In this document: in pieces, positions 23,341-35,203 of the stretch | How positions within the stretch are numbered: the stretch's first letter is position 1 | Layout: every line of letters starts with the position of its first letter | Source of the DNA: Tamarix chinensis | Taxonomy: Eukaryota > Streptophyta > Magnoliopsida > Caryophyllales > Tamaricaceae | Direction of reading: 5' to 3' | Assembly (NCBI GenBank): GCA_030549775.1 | Contig: CM060174.1 | Span: 42,794,586-42,858,585 of the forward strand | DNA length: 64,000 bases | Program-made: the position numbers and the translations under genes | Notes under the pieces: generated by a model | Told to the model about the DNA's origin: nothing | What the model saw: only the letters and a program-made list of their open reading frames with translations | Database searches by the model: none

Positions 23341-23715
23341 TAAAATGAGAGGGAATATTTAAGGCAAAATCAAGAGAAAAATACTAAATAATTTAATTAA
23401 AAAAATTAGGATGTTTTGCTAATTAAAATGAAATTTAGGAAAAATTATTCAAAATACACTAATTAATCTAGAAAGAGAATTAATTATTATTTTACTAAAT
23501 ATTATTATTTTAAATATTTAAAAATACTAAAATATTCTAAATACCCCAACCAACCTATGTACCCTTTTTCCTTTTTTTCTTTTTCCCTTTCTTTTTCCTT
23601 TTTCTTTCCTTTCTCTTCTTTCTCCTTTTTCTTTTTTCCCCTTCTTCCCCCGGATTGGGCCAGCCCCTCATGGCCCAGATCTCCCCCTCTTCCTTCCATG
23701 CGGCTTAGGCCCATG
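23341..23715 (+). mobile_element. LTR copy F, 5' piece (left of nested LTR G)
   Basis: Aligns with 55840-56180 of LTR I: AT-rich lead, TTTGCTAATTAAAATG, CT-rich tract, then the GGGCCAGCCC..GGCCCA island. It stops at the CCATG target site and resumes at 28227. The first ~220 bases of the LTR are not recognisable. Open frames over the CT tract are low-complexity on both strands. Confidence 0.75.
23711..23715. repeat. Left target-site duplication of LTR G
   Basis: CCATG directly before TGTAACACCCC; identical to 28227-28231. A perfect 5-bp duplication as made by Ty3/gypsy integrases. Confidence 0.9.
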
Positions 23716-24454
23716 TGTAACACCCCAAAATTTACAATTTTTTTTTTTAAAAAAAAAACATGATACTTATAAATAAACTGTAAATTCTAGAGATGTTACC
23801 GCCACACTTAGTATCAGACCAGTTTATCACAACTGTTCCGATACCAAGTGCTAAGGCTGAGAAAGCAATTTACATAACACATTCATATACTGAATTAGTA
23901 ATAATTAAAATCAGAGTACGCATAATTATATAAATTCAAAGTACTAAATAATGTCTTTCTAGGTAATAACAAACAACGTAAATAAATTGTTTCAACGATA
24001 CAATAATTTAAAATGACACAATTTAAGATATTAAAAAGGAAAGACAGCCACGTCCTTCTCTCGACCCGGTGTGTTTAGTCATTACTCCTTTCCCCTGATG
24101 TCCCATGGATATCAATAGCATCAAAGCAGATATTACCTACCTGCAATAAATTAGGTGGGCCCCCTACTCGTGGGAATGAGCAGCACCCATGAAACGGGTG
24201 GTCAGTACGCTTCGTACTGAGTAAGGTAACCGAATACTAAGGCCGACACATAACACATTAATCAATGTAAGATAACATTCCACATGCTTATCACAATCCA
24301 TACATACAATACATAGGAATATGAAGTAAATCATTTGAAATCAATGAATCCATACATAAGGCCCAAGAGTTCAATTACTTACTTAATCTTTCCTTTATCA
24401 AAAGTAGATACACACATGTTCTTTATCAGGTCTATACGAGTACGGGAACCCCAC

Positions 24455-24800
24455 TATTCTCGCCGGTGGATCGATCTCCAGGGCACTCCGGCTCCTGGCC
24501 ACTATTATAGCCGGTGGATCGGTCACACTAGGGTACATGCCCTACCACTATTATATGCCGGTGGATCGGTCTGGCCCCTTCTCGTACAGTGTTCCACTGT
24601 AAGTAATTAATATCTTCTCATATCTTATCAACATATATGGTTTGGTTTGTTGAGCTCGGGATCCCCCACTATTATAGCTGGTGGATCGGTCACTAGGGTA
24701 AAATACCCTACCACTATTAAGCCGGTGGATCGGTCTCCAGGCTACCGCAGTACCTGGCCACTATTATGCCGGTGGATCGGTTTGGGCCTGGCTCAACATC
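24455..24800 (-). repeat. Hairpin-module array in LTR G
   Basis: Two blocks with three or four CCGGTGGATC modules each, separated by paired elements. TAGGGTA-aaa-TACCCTA lies at 24694-24710, and CCAGG-c-TAC-cgca-GTA-c-CCTGG at about 24737-24757. A TAGGG..CCCTA stem lies near 24530. Loop and stem bases differ between modules but complementarity is maintained. Confidence 0.8.
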
Positions 24801-24899
24801 TTCCACTTTACGTATTTAATAATTTATGTATCTTATTCAGATATTCGTTTCAAAACATGCACATCCAGTAACGTATTCCAATAATACAATAACCCTAAT

Positions 24900-25500
24900 T
24901 ACCATGAAACCCGAACTCTACGTAAGTCATCTTCCCATGCATTCCCTAGCTCCCATATAAACCCTAGCTTCATGTAAGCCCTAGCTCCACGTAAACCATA
25001 TCTCCATGCAAAACTCTAACGCACATGCAAACCCTAGCTCCACGTAGACATACTTCCATGCAACTCTAATCCACATGCAAACCCTAACTCCACGTACTAC
25101 ACTCTCATGCAATCCCAATTCATATGATAACCTTAACTCCACGTAGACATGCTTCCATGCAAGCCCTAACCTCAGGTCATTTTATGCAAACCCTAACATC
25201 ATACCATTCCATGCGAACCCTAACATCATGTCATTTTATGCAAACCCTAACATCATGTCATTCCATGCAAACCCTAACGTCATGTCATTTCATGCAAACC
25301 CTAACATCATGCCATTTCATGCAACCCTAACACCATGCCATTTCATGCAACCCTAACACCATGCCATTTCATGCAACCCTAACACCATGTCATTTCATGC
25401 AACCCTAACATCATACCATTTCATGCAAACCCCAACTCCTTGTCATTTCATAAAACCCTAACATCATGCCATTTTATGCAAAACCCTAACACATGTCTCA
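24900..25500 (-). repeat. Minisatellite of LTR G
   Basis: From about 25190 to 25500 there are about eleven units of 26-27 bp of the form CATGYCATTTCATGCAA plus ACCCTAACA. Looser units with CTCCACGTA..CATGCAA lie at 24900-25180. The ACCCTAAC core recalls a telo-box, but spacing and intervening bases exclude telomere repeat. The open frame over 25124-25330 only reflects the repeat. Confidence 0.85.
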
Positions 25501-25934
25501 AGTCATATCATACATTAATGACATAAACATATGCATAATTCTCATGCCACAGTATATTCACAACAACATACTTCCATTCCACAATCATGCCACATGCGCA
25601 ATAATTAATAATAACGAACATAAAATACATGGCATATCAAAATCATAGTGCATGCAAACACATAAATGGCCTTAGTAGACCCTTACCTAAAATGACACCG
25701 GTCTTGGTGCACGCTCCTATTCCACTTGAGGGGTTTGACTAGGTTCACCTATTAAATAAAAGTATACTAGAATTAGGCTCCCTTATAAAATTTTATTATT
25801 CTCTAAATTATTCTAAGAGTTTGTTTTTAATTAAAACAATACTACAAAATAATTAATTATACAAAATATTACTTAAAAATACAAATAAATTATTGTTTTC
25901 ATTCGAAAGGGTGGTGATACAAGGGTTTCTACCC

Positions 25935-26010
25935 TTCACCAAAATAGTAATAATAGCAATAATAGTAATAATAGCAATAATAGTAATAATAGTAATAATA
26001 GTAATAATAG

Positions 26011-26069
<59 letters not shown>

Positions 26070-26085
26070 GTAAAACATTATTAAT
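25935..26085. repeat. ATT/AAT microsatellite in LTR G
   Basis: AATAATAGT then pure AAT triplets, with further AAT-rich stretches to about 26580. It lies between the promoter island and the donor block, the same relative place as in copies F, I and J. Confidence 0.9.
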
Positions 26086-26381
26086 AACACTCTTATTAGT
26101 AGAATATTAATATTAATAATACCATAATTCTTAAAATTACAAGGTGGCTTTCAAAATCAATCCATTTAATAATAACACTATTCAAAAATGTAATAATGAT
26201 ATTAATACTATATATACTTATAATATAAAGTTAATAAAGATAATAATAATAATAATATAATTAGAAATAATGTTAAAAATTTTAATAATAGTTGTAAAAA
26301 GCAAATGTGCGAGACTTAGTTAAAATTTTAGGTTTATAATCCTCCTGAAATAATTACAATATTAACTAAATAATTACACTA

Positions 26382-26414
<33 letters not shown>

Positions 26415-26649
26415 ATAACATTAAACATGTAAAAATTTAATTAAATAAGTAAAGGCCGAGATGAATAATATATCTTAATCAATAATACTCCCAGACCTGT
26501 CAACAAAATTTATAAATTAGAATACAGTCGATATCAATAATAATAATAATTATAATAATAATAATTAAAGTTGAATTAACACTAAAATTTAGGCTAAAAA
26601 TAGAATAATTATCAATAACTCAAAACCAAGTGTTTAAAATGTCTAGGGT

Positions 26650-27720
26650 TTCACCTTGAGTCGGAGGATGTAGGTGGAACCGGTGGTGGTTCCCGGAGGT
26701 GGCCGGAAAATGAATCTAAGAGGGGTAAAAATGAAGAAAAAGGGATGAGAGGGGAGGAGAAAATAAAATAATTTTATGGGTCGGTGGAGGAGCCTTAGAA
26801 GGAGTTATTGGTTGGCTTGGAAGGTGGTAAAAGCGGCGGATGTGGTGGTGGCTGGCGTTTCAAGGTCTCAGGGTGGAATTTTCTGGCGAGATAACTAGTC
26901 AACTTTACACGATTATGGAGGCTTGTACAAGGTGAATCGAAGGTCTTAGATGGTTTAGTTAATTAGAGGGTGTTTTAGGGAAGAGATTGGGAGTGAGAAG
27001 AGGCGACGATATTGGGTATCGGGGGAGAACGAGGCGTCTAAAGTCAAGGTGGAGCACAGACTGGTACTTAGGGTTTCGGGAAAAAGGAAGCTCGATTTTA
27101 GGCCAAATGTGGGGTATTTATAGTAGTGGAAGGTAGTCTCGGGTTGTGGAGGTTACCAGAAGATCAATTTCGGTGGGAAAATGGATTGGTTTTGCCGTTG
27201 GTCGGGCGACACAAATTCAAAATTTTGCCCGACCTTCGAGAGGGAAATGGGGGCAAACGTGGGGAAGAAATGGAGATTGGAACAATTCAAATGAACGGGC
27301 ATGTCGAGAGGAAGAAAACGAGCGGGAGAAGAGCCGGTCACGCCACGTGTGGCCGGCGGCGCCATTTTCGGGGTAGAGGAGGAAGCTGGCGGTTATAGCG
27401 TCGGGCGGGAGGAGGAAGAAGAAGATGGGGAGCTGGCCGGCCGGTTCGCGGGGGAGAAAAGAAGGAAAAAGGGAGGGCAGGCCGGGCGGTTCGTGCGACG
27501 TAAAACGTCATTTAATGAAACGACGAGCTTTGAAGAAATAAAAGGCTGAATTGCGGCGTCTTGGGTTAGCTGGTAACGGTTATAAAATTTAAAGTGAAAC
27601 GCGACCTTTAGTTGGAAACATGACATGAAACGCAGCGTGGGGAGGGACGAGGCAGGCGGCGGTGCGGGCTGGGCCGTGCCGAAGGAAAACGAATGGATTA
27701 GGCCGTGCAACGGCCCAATT
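26650..27720 (-). promoter_or_regulatory. CpG-rich promoter island of LTR G with TATA box
   Basis: A GC- and CpG-rich kilobase in an AT-rich window. The minus strand carries GGGCC-rich motifs near 27690-27720 and TATAAATA at 27122-27115 followed by CCCC, the same TATA context as in F (28606), I (56938) and J (62543). By LTR logic this is U3 with the core promoter; transcription would run on the minus strand. Open frames in the island differ between copies and are not supported as genes. Confidence 0.65.
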
Positions 27721-28226
27721 CCGGCGAGACAAAAGAAAGGAAGAGAAAGAAAAAGAAAGAAAGAAGAAAAAAAATAAAAGAGAAGAAAAAAGAAAATTAA
27801 ATAATTAATTTGGGTCCATTTAATTTAATACAAATATTTAGGATATTTAAAATTAATAATATTTAAATAAAATAATTTTTAAATTCCTTTTTTAGGCTAA
27901 ATAGTATTTTTAAAGGATTTTTCCAAAATTTTCATTTTAAACTAATAAATCCCTCAAATTTTATTTAATTTAATTAATATTAATTTGAAACTATTTTATC
28001 TTTCTTAATTTGAATAAAATAGTTTATTTAAATAATTTCCCAAATTAAAATCCTTAATTAGATAATATACCCAAATTTCCTTTACTTAACCTATTTATAA
28101 AAATCTCTTATTAAATTGTCCTAATAAATTTCCTTTTATTTTAATAAAATAATTTATTAAATTAAAATTTTAAATACAACCTTATTTAAATATAATATTT
28201 ATAATTAGAAAATTTGGGGCATTTCA

Positions 28227-28231
28227 CCATG
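28227..28231. repeat. Right target-site duplication of LTR G
   Basis: CCATG directly after the LTR G boundary, identical to 23711-23715. Confidence 0.9.
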
Positions 28232-28605
28232 CCACTCTTTTTCCCTCTTACCCACCAGTTTTCCTCTTTATTTTTCTTCTTTTCTTTCCCCTAAATCGGT
28301 CAGCCCGATCTTGCCACGTTCTTCTTCCTCTCACTCCTCTCACGCGAGACCTGCATCCTGCCATCACCAACTAGCCACCATTGTACTGCCAGCCTGCACC
28401 ACCTCTTTCTCCCTGTCCTTTTTTGACCCCAACCACCCTCGTACCTCCTCACACGTGCCCTCATTTCTTTCCTTTTCTTCTCCCCTGACCAAACTACACT
28501 TGAAATATTGCAGGCTTGTACCAGCCTACCACTGCTAGTTGGTGACCCTGCCACACCTGCTTCCTCTTATCCTCATCCCCTATGTCGTATCCACCCCCAT
28601 TAGCC

Positions 28606-28613
28606 TATAAATA
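28606..28613 (+). promoter_or_regulatory. TATA box of LTR F
   Basis: TATAAATA followed by CCCC after the CT/GC-rich island; same context as in I, J and, reversed, G. Confidence 0.6.
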
Positions 28614-29164
28614 CCCCTAACTGACTCCTTAATCGATCTTCCTTTTCCTACCCAAAAATTTACTTCCCTTATGTCACCGCCTCTTCAAACGCTTCCTTCG
28701 CCACTATCACCCAGCTCCGCTTCCCGAAAAAACTGCCAACATCTTCCTTGTGTCACCCTCCATTGAACCACACCATTCACCACCTTTGATTTCTCCTGCA
28801 TGAGTCACCTTGGTCGTGCCAAATTGGCTGCCCAAACTGATCATTCCCTTTCATCACTGCCCCTCGCGCCGCCATCCCCAGCATAGCCCCCACTCCCCTA
28901 CCTCTCAAAATGCCTAGTAGAGTCTCCTCTACCTTCCTTTCTCCCTGCTTCCCTCTCCTTTATCCTCCCTCCTCCTCCACCACCTTCGACCACCACAACA
29001 GCCACCACCTACGCTGCTCCTTCTACTACACCACCACCACCATTCCAACCCCTTCAACCTAGAGAATAATCCACCACCACAACCACCCTCTCTCTCCCCC
29101 TCTTATAGCCTAGAAACTCCACTCTCCAACCCCATTTCCTAATATTTAAAAATAATTTATTTAA

Positions 29165-29256
29165 TTGTTAATTATTTTATTTGTGTTAGTATCATCATTA
29201 TTATTACTACTACTACTATGGCTATTATTATTATTAATAACTTTAGCATATTACTA

Positions 29257-29303
<47 letters not shown>

Positions 29304-29611
29304 GTGATTATCATCATCATTATTATTATTACTAACTTTGGGCATTATTATTACTAATGCTAATATTAACGTGATTATGCAAACCCTATCATTATTAATA
29401 CTAAGATTTGAAGTATTATTATTATTATTATTAACCTTGGCCCTATTAATATTAATGTTACTATTATTATGATTATTAGAACCCTTATTATTATTATTAT
29501 TATTATTATTAAGATTCAAACTATTACTAATATTATTATTAGTAGTAGTAGTAGTAGTAGTATTAGTATTAGTATTACTTATATCATGAATATTACTATT
29601 ACTACTATCAC

Positions 29612-29681
<70 letters not shown>

Positions 29682-29870
29682 GTTGTTAATATTAAAGTTA
29701 TTGTCTTTAGTAATATAAATATTACTAATAATACTTTAACATTGACCAATATAACTACCAAGACTATTTTAACTAGTAATAGTGTGATTAGCTACTTTGA
29801 GAATAATACTCTTACTTTTACTTATAAAACTACTACTATTATTATCAACCCTAATATTAGGCTATGATAA
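29165..29870. repeat. ATT microsatellite of LTR F
   Basis: Long TTA/ATT runs, the purest at about 29612-29682, with interspersed ACT and GTA triplets. Frames read as poly-Ile or poly-Asn on both strands and are not genes. Confidence 0.9.
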
Positions 29871-29999
29871 GGGTAGGTAGGAAATAATGATAACTTTGGT
29901 TAGAGGGAAGTTAACCCTTAGTATTTCCCTTTTATAAGTGAACAAATTCAAAACCCTAAGGAGGCGTAGGAGTGTGCTCCAAGCCCGATGCCATATTAG

Positions 30000-32211
30000 G
30001 TAAGGATATGATTAAGGCCTTTGTGTGTGAGAATGTGCTATATGTGTAGATTTTATGTGTGTGCTTTATATATTATATTATCATATTCTTGTGGCGCAAC
30101 TTGCTAAGCATGGATCTAAGGTAATATGTATGTGTTTATGTTATGTGTAATGTGATATTATTACTTGTACTTAAATTGTGCCTTTGTAATATCGCCCCTC
30201 ATGACATACGTGATAGGAAGCCCTAAATGGTGTGATGTAGTTGTGAGAGAAATGAAAAAGATTGAGGAAAGTGAGTTGACTAGAGAATGTTAATGATGGC
30301 TTTATGACCTATGGGTGGATAAAAGGAGGAATAATGGGAATAAATTAAGGGAATGGACCAACGCATGTATGAAGAGTTTAGGGTTTGCATGGGATGGTTA
30401 GTCATTGCATGGGGATGACTTTTATGTGGGAAAATTTAACTTGAGGATTAAGTAAGGTAAAGGAAGACTTGTTAGAGTAATTGGAGTCCATATGTGAAAA
30501 TTAGTATGTGGGTTGGTGTAAGAATGCATGGGAGACTTGACTAGGATTTTGGGAAGAAACCCTAAGTGAGAGAAGTATGCAAGAAGGGAAAAACTAATAA
30601 GATTGGTTAGAATGGAGAATAAAATATGAGAGAGGTGTCGTATAGAGGAAAAGTGAACCAAGTGAGAAAAGGTATTTGGGTGTTAAGGGGTGACATAAAA
30701 GAAAGGATAAGTACTAGGGTTTTGGAGAGCGAACTAGGGTTTTTGTGACTATGTGTGGGAGTTAGATAGTCAAGTTTTGATGTTGGGTGTGATTCGAGGG
30801 AAGTGATGGTTTTGGTAACAAAGAAGAGTTTTGGATTCTTATGGCTAGTGGGAAAATACGAGAAGGAAGTCTTGGGGTCATAGGTCGTGTTGGGTATGTG
30901 TCATCTGGAAGAGGGGATGGTAAGTAAGAGAGATGAAAGGATAATATCGTTTGAAGAAAGAGAGGTGCTAGGGTTTTGGGATGGGCAACTAAGGTTTCAT
31001 GGCCACATGTGTTATATGGGAAGTAAAATGGGTGCTTGAGGATGAATTGAGTGAGGTGATGAATTAGGGGCAAAGGATCATGAGTTGTATAGGGTAGAGG
31101 AAGGTTGAACTATATAGGCCAAATTTGGGAAACCCTAGAGAGCGATATTGAGTTGATATAGAGATATGGAAAGCGGGCCTTAGATTTGAGTATTCATGGT
31201 AATGAGGAAAGAGTGGGAAGGAATGTCTGGATGTACTAGAGGGTATAGAAGTCCCAATATATGGGATAGGGTTTTGGGAAGCTGAGAATAAAAAGGTTGG
31301 GCATAGGAAGTCTAGTGGGTCATGCATGTTTAGTAGGGGTTGTGGAATAAGATACAATAAAATAATAAACAATTAAAGTGAAAGATTATCGAGCCACGAC
31401 CTAGTGAGGTTATAAATTTTCCGATTCACTAGCTATAGTAGTTTTCAGGGGTGTTTTGCCTTATAGAGTGATATCCGGTCCATTGGCTATAATAATGGTT
31501 AGGTGCATACTACCCTGTTGAGTGTTTTCGGTCCACCAGCTATAAAAATGAGAGATTCTAGGCTTGATAAACCAAACTTTTCATTGTAATAAGTCATGAA
31601 AAGATACTAATTGCTTATAGTGGAATACCTCATGAGTCGAGGCCAGTGAAGTTGATTTTCTAGTCCATCAACTATAATAGAAGTCAAGTGTGTTATGCCC
31701 TATGGAGTATTTATGATCCACTGGCTAATAGCGGGGTTCCCATACTCACACAGATTTAATATGAGAAATGTGTATGATAGAAATATAAGGCATGGAAAGA
31801 TACTAATTATTTATAGTGGAGCACCATATGAGTCGGGGCCAATGAGGTTGATTTTTTGGTCCACCAACTATAATAGTGGTCGGGTGCATTTTTCCCTACT
31901 AAGTGATTCCGGTTAACCAGCTATAATAGTGGTCAGGTGTATTCTACCCTATGGAGTATTTTTGGTCCACCGTCTATAATGGTGGGGTTCCCGTACTCAT
32001 GTGGAATTAATATAAGAAATGTGTAGGATAAAATATTAATATAAGTCTGGCCTGATGATATGCACCTAAATCATGCTTTGTATGCCTTACTTGTTTGTTT
32101 CTTGCTGGCCTTACCTATATGGTTACCTTACTTAGTATGTAGCATATTGACCACCCATTTTATAAGTGCTACTCATTCCCACAAGCAGAGGACCCTTCTG
32201 AATTTGTGCAG
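30000..32211 (+). other. Candidate intron in LTR F
   Basis: Donor ATTAG then GTAAGG at 30000; acceptor AATTTGTGCAG ending at 32211; 2212 nt. Positions correspond to those in A and G. Confidence 0.45.
31385..32000 (+). repeat. Hairpin-module arrays in LTR F
   Basis: Three blocks (about 31385-31560, 31630-31740, 31815-32000) of modules built on TCCACYRGCTATAATAGTGG. Each block ends in a GGGRTTCCC-type segment after the last module. CCAC/GTGG arms are mostly kept, while the second stems are weaker than in A, G and I. Confidence 0.75.
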
Positions 32212-32651
32212 GTAGGAGGTACTGTATTTGATGCCTATGACGTACTAGATGCATCAAGCGGGGATGTGTGATAATAGTTGGACTTACTTAGGGCCAAGAG
32301 TGATGTTAACCGGACTCCCTTATGTCCTTATCTACTCATTTTTTTTATTTTATTTTAGTTTTGTTTTATAGCATTGTACCTTTTATCTCTTTTGGGTATT
32401 TGACTATGTAACTCATTTTCGGTTGTAATGACTTTTCTCCCGCACTCTAATTTTCACATTATGAATACTTTGATTGCTATAATTTTTTGTTTATGTTTGT
32501 CTAATGTCTTGTGGAAACTTTTCTTTAGCCTTGTTGTTAGTACAAGACAGGCTGAAGGCTAGGCTTGTACTGATTATGGCGGTAGCACTCCTGTACTTGT
32601 ATTTGTTTGTTTAAACAAAAATTTTCAACTGTGATTTTTAAGGGTGTTACA

Positions 32652-33053
32652 TGACTCATGTGGTTTTTTACTATAAATGATTAGTATCTTATCTAGGGTT
32701 TATTATATCAAGATTATCATGTAAGACTCATGTAGATGTTTACAACACATAGTCAAAATCACATAAACATAACTACGTAGTTGTCTAGGCATTCTACAAT
32801 TGAAGGAAACCATAATTTTAAAGATGAGTATAACTTCTCATTTTATTGTACATATGCTACTCATAATTATCCCAAATATTTCAAGTATTATACTTAGCAT
32901 ATTTAAAGTCTATTTCCTTTTCTAAGATGATAAAATTCTATTCCTAACCCTTATTGACAAAAGGACTTTCTCTTACAGAAAACCTCAAAATCTCATATTA
33001 GGTAACTTCTGCCTTACTAAATCATTATTTAATTCCATTACTTATGAAACAAT
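32652..33053. other. Intervening AT-rich sequence, no feature seen
   Basis: About 400 bases between the end of LTR F and the end of LTR H. No open frame, repeat boundary or RNA gene is recognised. Confidence 0.5.
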
Positions 33054-34209
33054 TGATAACACCCTAAAAAATTATCATTCCATGATTATTTCACATATTA
33101 TCATCAAATGACCATAATGCCTTTATGTTAGCTTAAATGCTCATATTTTTCCAAAGATCTTATAAGTCCTAATGTTAATGATTTTCATTCTTCAATAATT
33201 GTATGAAATATATACCCCCCTACACACCCAAACCCCATATATATAGATTCATGTCTATAAGCTAAATACACAAATAATACTCTCACATTTTTCTCACATC
33301 AAAGATATCATATAACAATATTTTCATAAGATCATCATCCATATAATATTAACAACATGACATTATATACAAAAATACACGTTACCCATAAAAATCTTTA
33401 ACAATAATGATACTAATTTATAAGCATATAAGCCTAACTCATCATCTTTGATATCACCACAAAATCACCTACAAAAATGAGAATAAGTCACAATCAAAAC
33501 TTAAGAATGAGATTGAGGAAAATTTAAGATAAAAGAGGGTGGCTATGGGGATAACCAAAATAAGTGGAGAATCATAGGTTATGTGGGAGTATGGTGGTGT
33601 TAGAGTGGAGCATGGGGTGTGCTAGGAGGGAAGCACGACTATGAAAAAAGGAATGAGAAAGGTGCACGAGCAAAGCATACAATGCATGCATGAGTCGAGA
33701 ACATAGAACACATAAAAGAAAGGGAAAAGGGCATTCATGGTAATGCGTGAAGCACATAGGTGAGGATAAAAGGGTGCACATGGCTAGGAGTGAGTTGTGC
33801 ATGGATTGTGTGATTGGAAAATGGCTGGGGGTGTATGAGGGTGCACAATCGTGTGCCTCAATGAAAATTAAAGAGATCTTAACGGGGAGTAGGAAAAAGA
33901 AAAGGATTGGGTGGCAATGGTTAGGGGACGATGAGGGGGATGATGGGGGTAGTAGTGGTGGTTGGTTCTATAGGGGAACGATGGTGTTTGGTGGATGGTG
34001 GTGGTGAGTTGTGTTAATGGTGGGTGACACCAAAAAATAGAGCAAAACAGAAAAAAAAAAGGGAAATAAAGTGTTTGGCTAGGTTTTCTTGGTAGAAATG
34101 GAGGGATCGAGGGAGTTAGTTGAGTTAATAAATGAGGTAGGGCTTATGAGAGGCATATATGCATAGTGCACATGAATGAGGTAAATCGATGAAGAAAGAA
34201 AAAGGTTGG
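33054..34209 (-). mobile_element. LTR H, distal part (minus strand), split by element 2
   Basis: Minus-strand sequence ending GGGTGTTATCA at 33054. The purine-rich half at 33540-34200 is the complement of a CT-rich promoter region. Element 2 interrupts it at the GTTGG target site; the first part continues at 41639-42130. Joined length is about 1.65 kb. Flanks ACAAT (33049-33053) and AAAAT (42131-42135) are a possible worn target duplication. The frames at 33572-34007 are low-complexity and unsupported. Confidence 0.5.
34205..34209. repeat. Target-site duplication of element 2, left
   Basis: GTTGG, matched by 41639-41643 on the other side. Confidence 0.85.
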
Positions 34210-35203
34210 TAAGACGAACCCGACAAACCGGATCATACTCGATCTGTTAAACGGGGGTCGGGAACGTACTCGTTTCCCCCTGAACCGGAGTAATCTCCGA
34301 GCCAGACGTTGATACTTCAACGGATTTGTGCGCGAATTAACAGGAAATCCCGAGAAATTTCATTCCAAAAACCTTCTCCCTTTACAAGCAAACCCCGCTC
34401 GATATATATGACGGGAATCGAACACCCACAAAAAGGGGGAGAGGGCAAGGGTGAGAAAACAGTTGACCTAGGGCCTCAAATTTGGTGTCAGGGACAAGAT
34501 CCGGGGCAGGCAAAGGTGGACGTGCGTCGATGGTGACCAGCAACGGTCATCAAAAGGGTCGAAAAGAGAAACGGAGTCGAGCCACCAAGAGAGTAACAAA
34601 AGAAAGGTGATCGGCGCTCCCCGAAGGAGGAAGATGGCTTAAATAGGTGGGTAACTAGGGCACGAAGGGTCACCCGCCGATTGGGCCAAAACTCGGGCCG
34701 GGCTCAAGTTTTGGTTCAACCCAACTTAGCTTAAAATGAGGTTAACGCTATTCTCCTATTTTCATTAGATTCAAGAGGTGATTATAACGGGATAATACCG
34801 AACCTGAATCCAATGCAAATAGGGAAACAAGGACTAAGTTACCCATACTCATTTAGGCTCGGGGGCGGCCATTGATAACCAACTCCGCCTAACCCGAGAC
34901 TATCAATGGGATTTCCAAAAATTAGGGTAAAATCATCATCGACCACTAAACACACACACCCTACAAAAATATTAATGTTCCAACCATGATTACACATGTT
35001 ACACATTCAAGCTTAATTAATTACAAAAACACAGTTCAAAAGTGCTTCCGCCCCCGCTCGTTGCCTCCACTCCTAAATCTGGCTTCGGATCCCAACTTAC
35101 CTTGAAGATGGAAAACGTGGAATTATATGAGTGAGGAGCCAACAGGGTACGATTATCAAAAAGTAAAAGGAGAGGAGTAGCTGATGAAGTGCGGTCTGTA
35201 TCA
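34210..35203 (-). mobile_element. 3' LTR of element 2
   Basis: Minus strand starts TGATACAG at 35203 and ends GTCTTA at 34210; the matching copy at 40645-41638 ends GTATTA. The start/end inverted repeat is TGATAC against GTATTA, so the usual CA end has become TA. A TATATATA motif lies near 34400 with CG-rich surroundings. Confidence 0.9.

Larger units (their letters stand above)
24141..25686 (-). other. Candidate intron in LTR G
   Basis: Minus strand: AG then GTAAGG with the intron starting at 25686, and TTATTGCAG ending at 24141, followed by GTAGG; 1546 nt. It holds the minisatellite and hairpin arrays. Same placement as in copies A and F. Confidence 0.45.
23716..28226 (-). mobile_element. 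Complete solo LTR, copy G (4511 bp)
   Basis: On the minus strand it starts TGAAATGCCCCAAA at 28226 and ends TTTGGGGTGTTACA at 23716, flanked by perfect CCATG duplications. There is no internal gag-pol, so it is a solo LTR, usually the product of recombination between two LTRs. Order on the minus strand: AT-rich start, CpG-rich island (27720-26650) with TATAAATA at 27122-27115, ATT microsatellite (26085-25935 and scattered to 26580), donor block near 25690, 26-27-bp minisatellite, hairpin arrays, stem-loop pair 24218-24164 and terminal stem near 23870-23800. It is the reference copy for the family in this window. Confidence 0.93.
28227..32651 (+). mobile_element. LTR copy F, 3' piece (right of nested LTR G)
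   Basis: Resumes at the second CCATG and aligns with I from about 56300: CT-rich island, TATAAATACCCC at 28606, ATT microsatellite 29165-29700, donor block 29958-30010, then gene-free sequence with GGGTTTGCATGGG-type motifs. Hairpin arrays lie at 31385-32000, a stem-loop at 32134-32148, an acceptor-like TTTGTGCAG ending at 32211 and a terminal stem at 32537-32573. It ends AGGGTGTTACA at 32651. Together with 23341-23715 this gives an LTR of about 4.8 kb. Open frames on either strand (for example 30422-31372 minus) have no recognised domain and look accidental. Confidence 0.85.

Noticed and set aside
24900..25500. ACCCTAAC-rich array resembling interstitial telomere repeat
   Set aside because: The CCCTAA core occurs once per 26-27-bp unit with CATGYCATTTCATGCAA between; there are no consecutive CCCTAAA units. 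It is an LTR minisatellite.
30422..31372. Three consecutive minus-strand frames of 79-103 residues in LTR F
   Set aside because: No recognisable domain; they lie within the LTR antisense to its promoter and are absent from other copies.
32641..33060. Possible second LTR boundary pair linking F and H as one element
   Set aside because: F ends on the plus strand and H on the minus strand with 400 bp of unrelated sequence between; no primer site or polypurine tract lies there.
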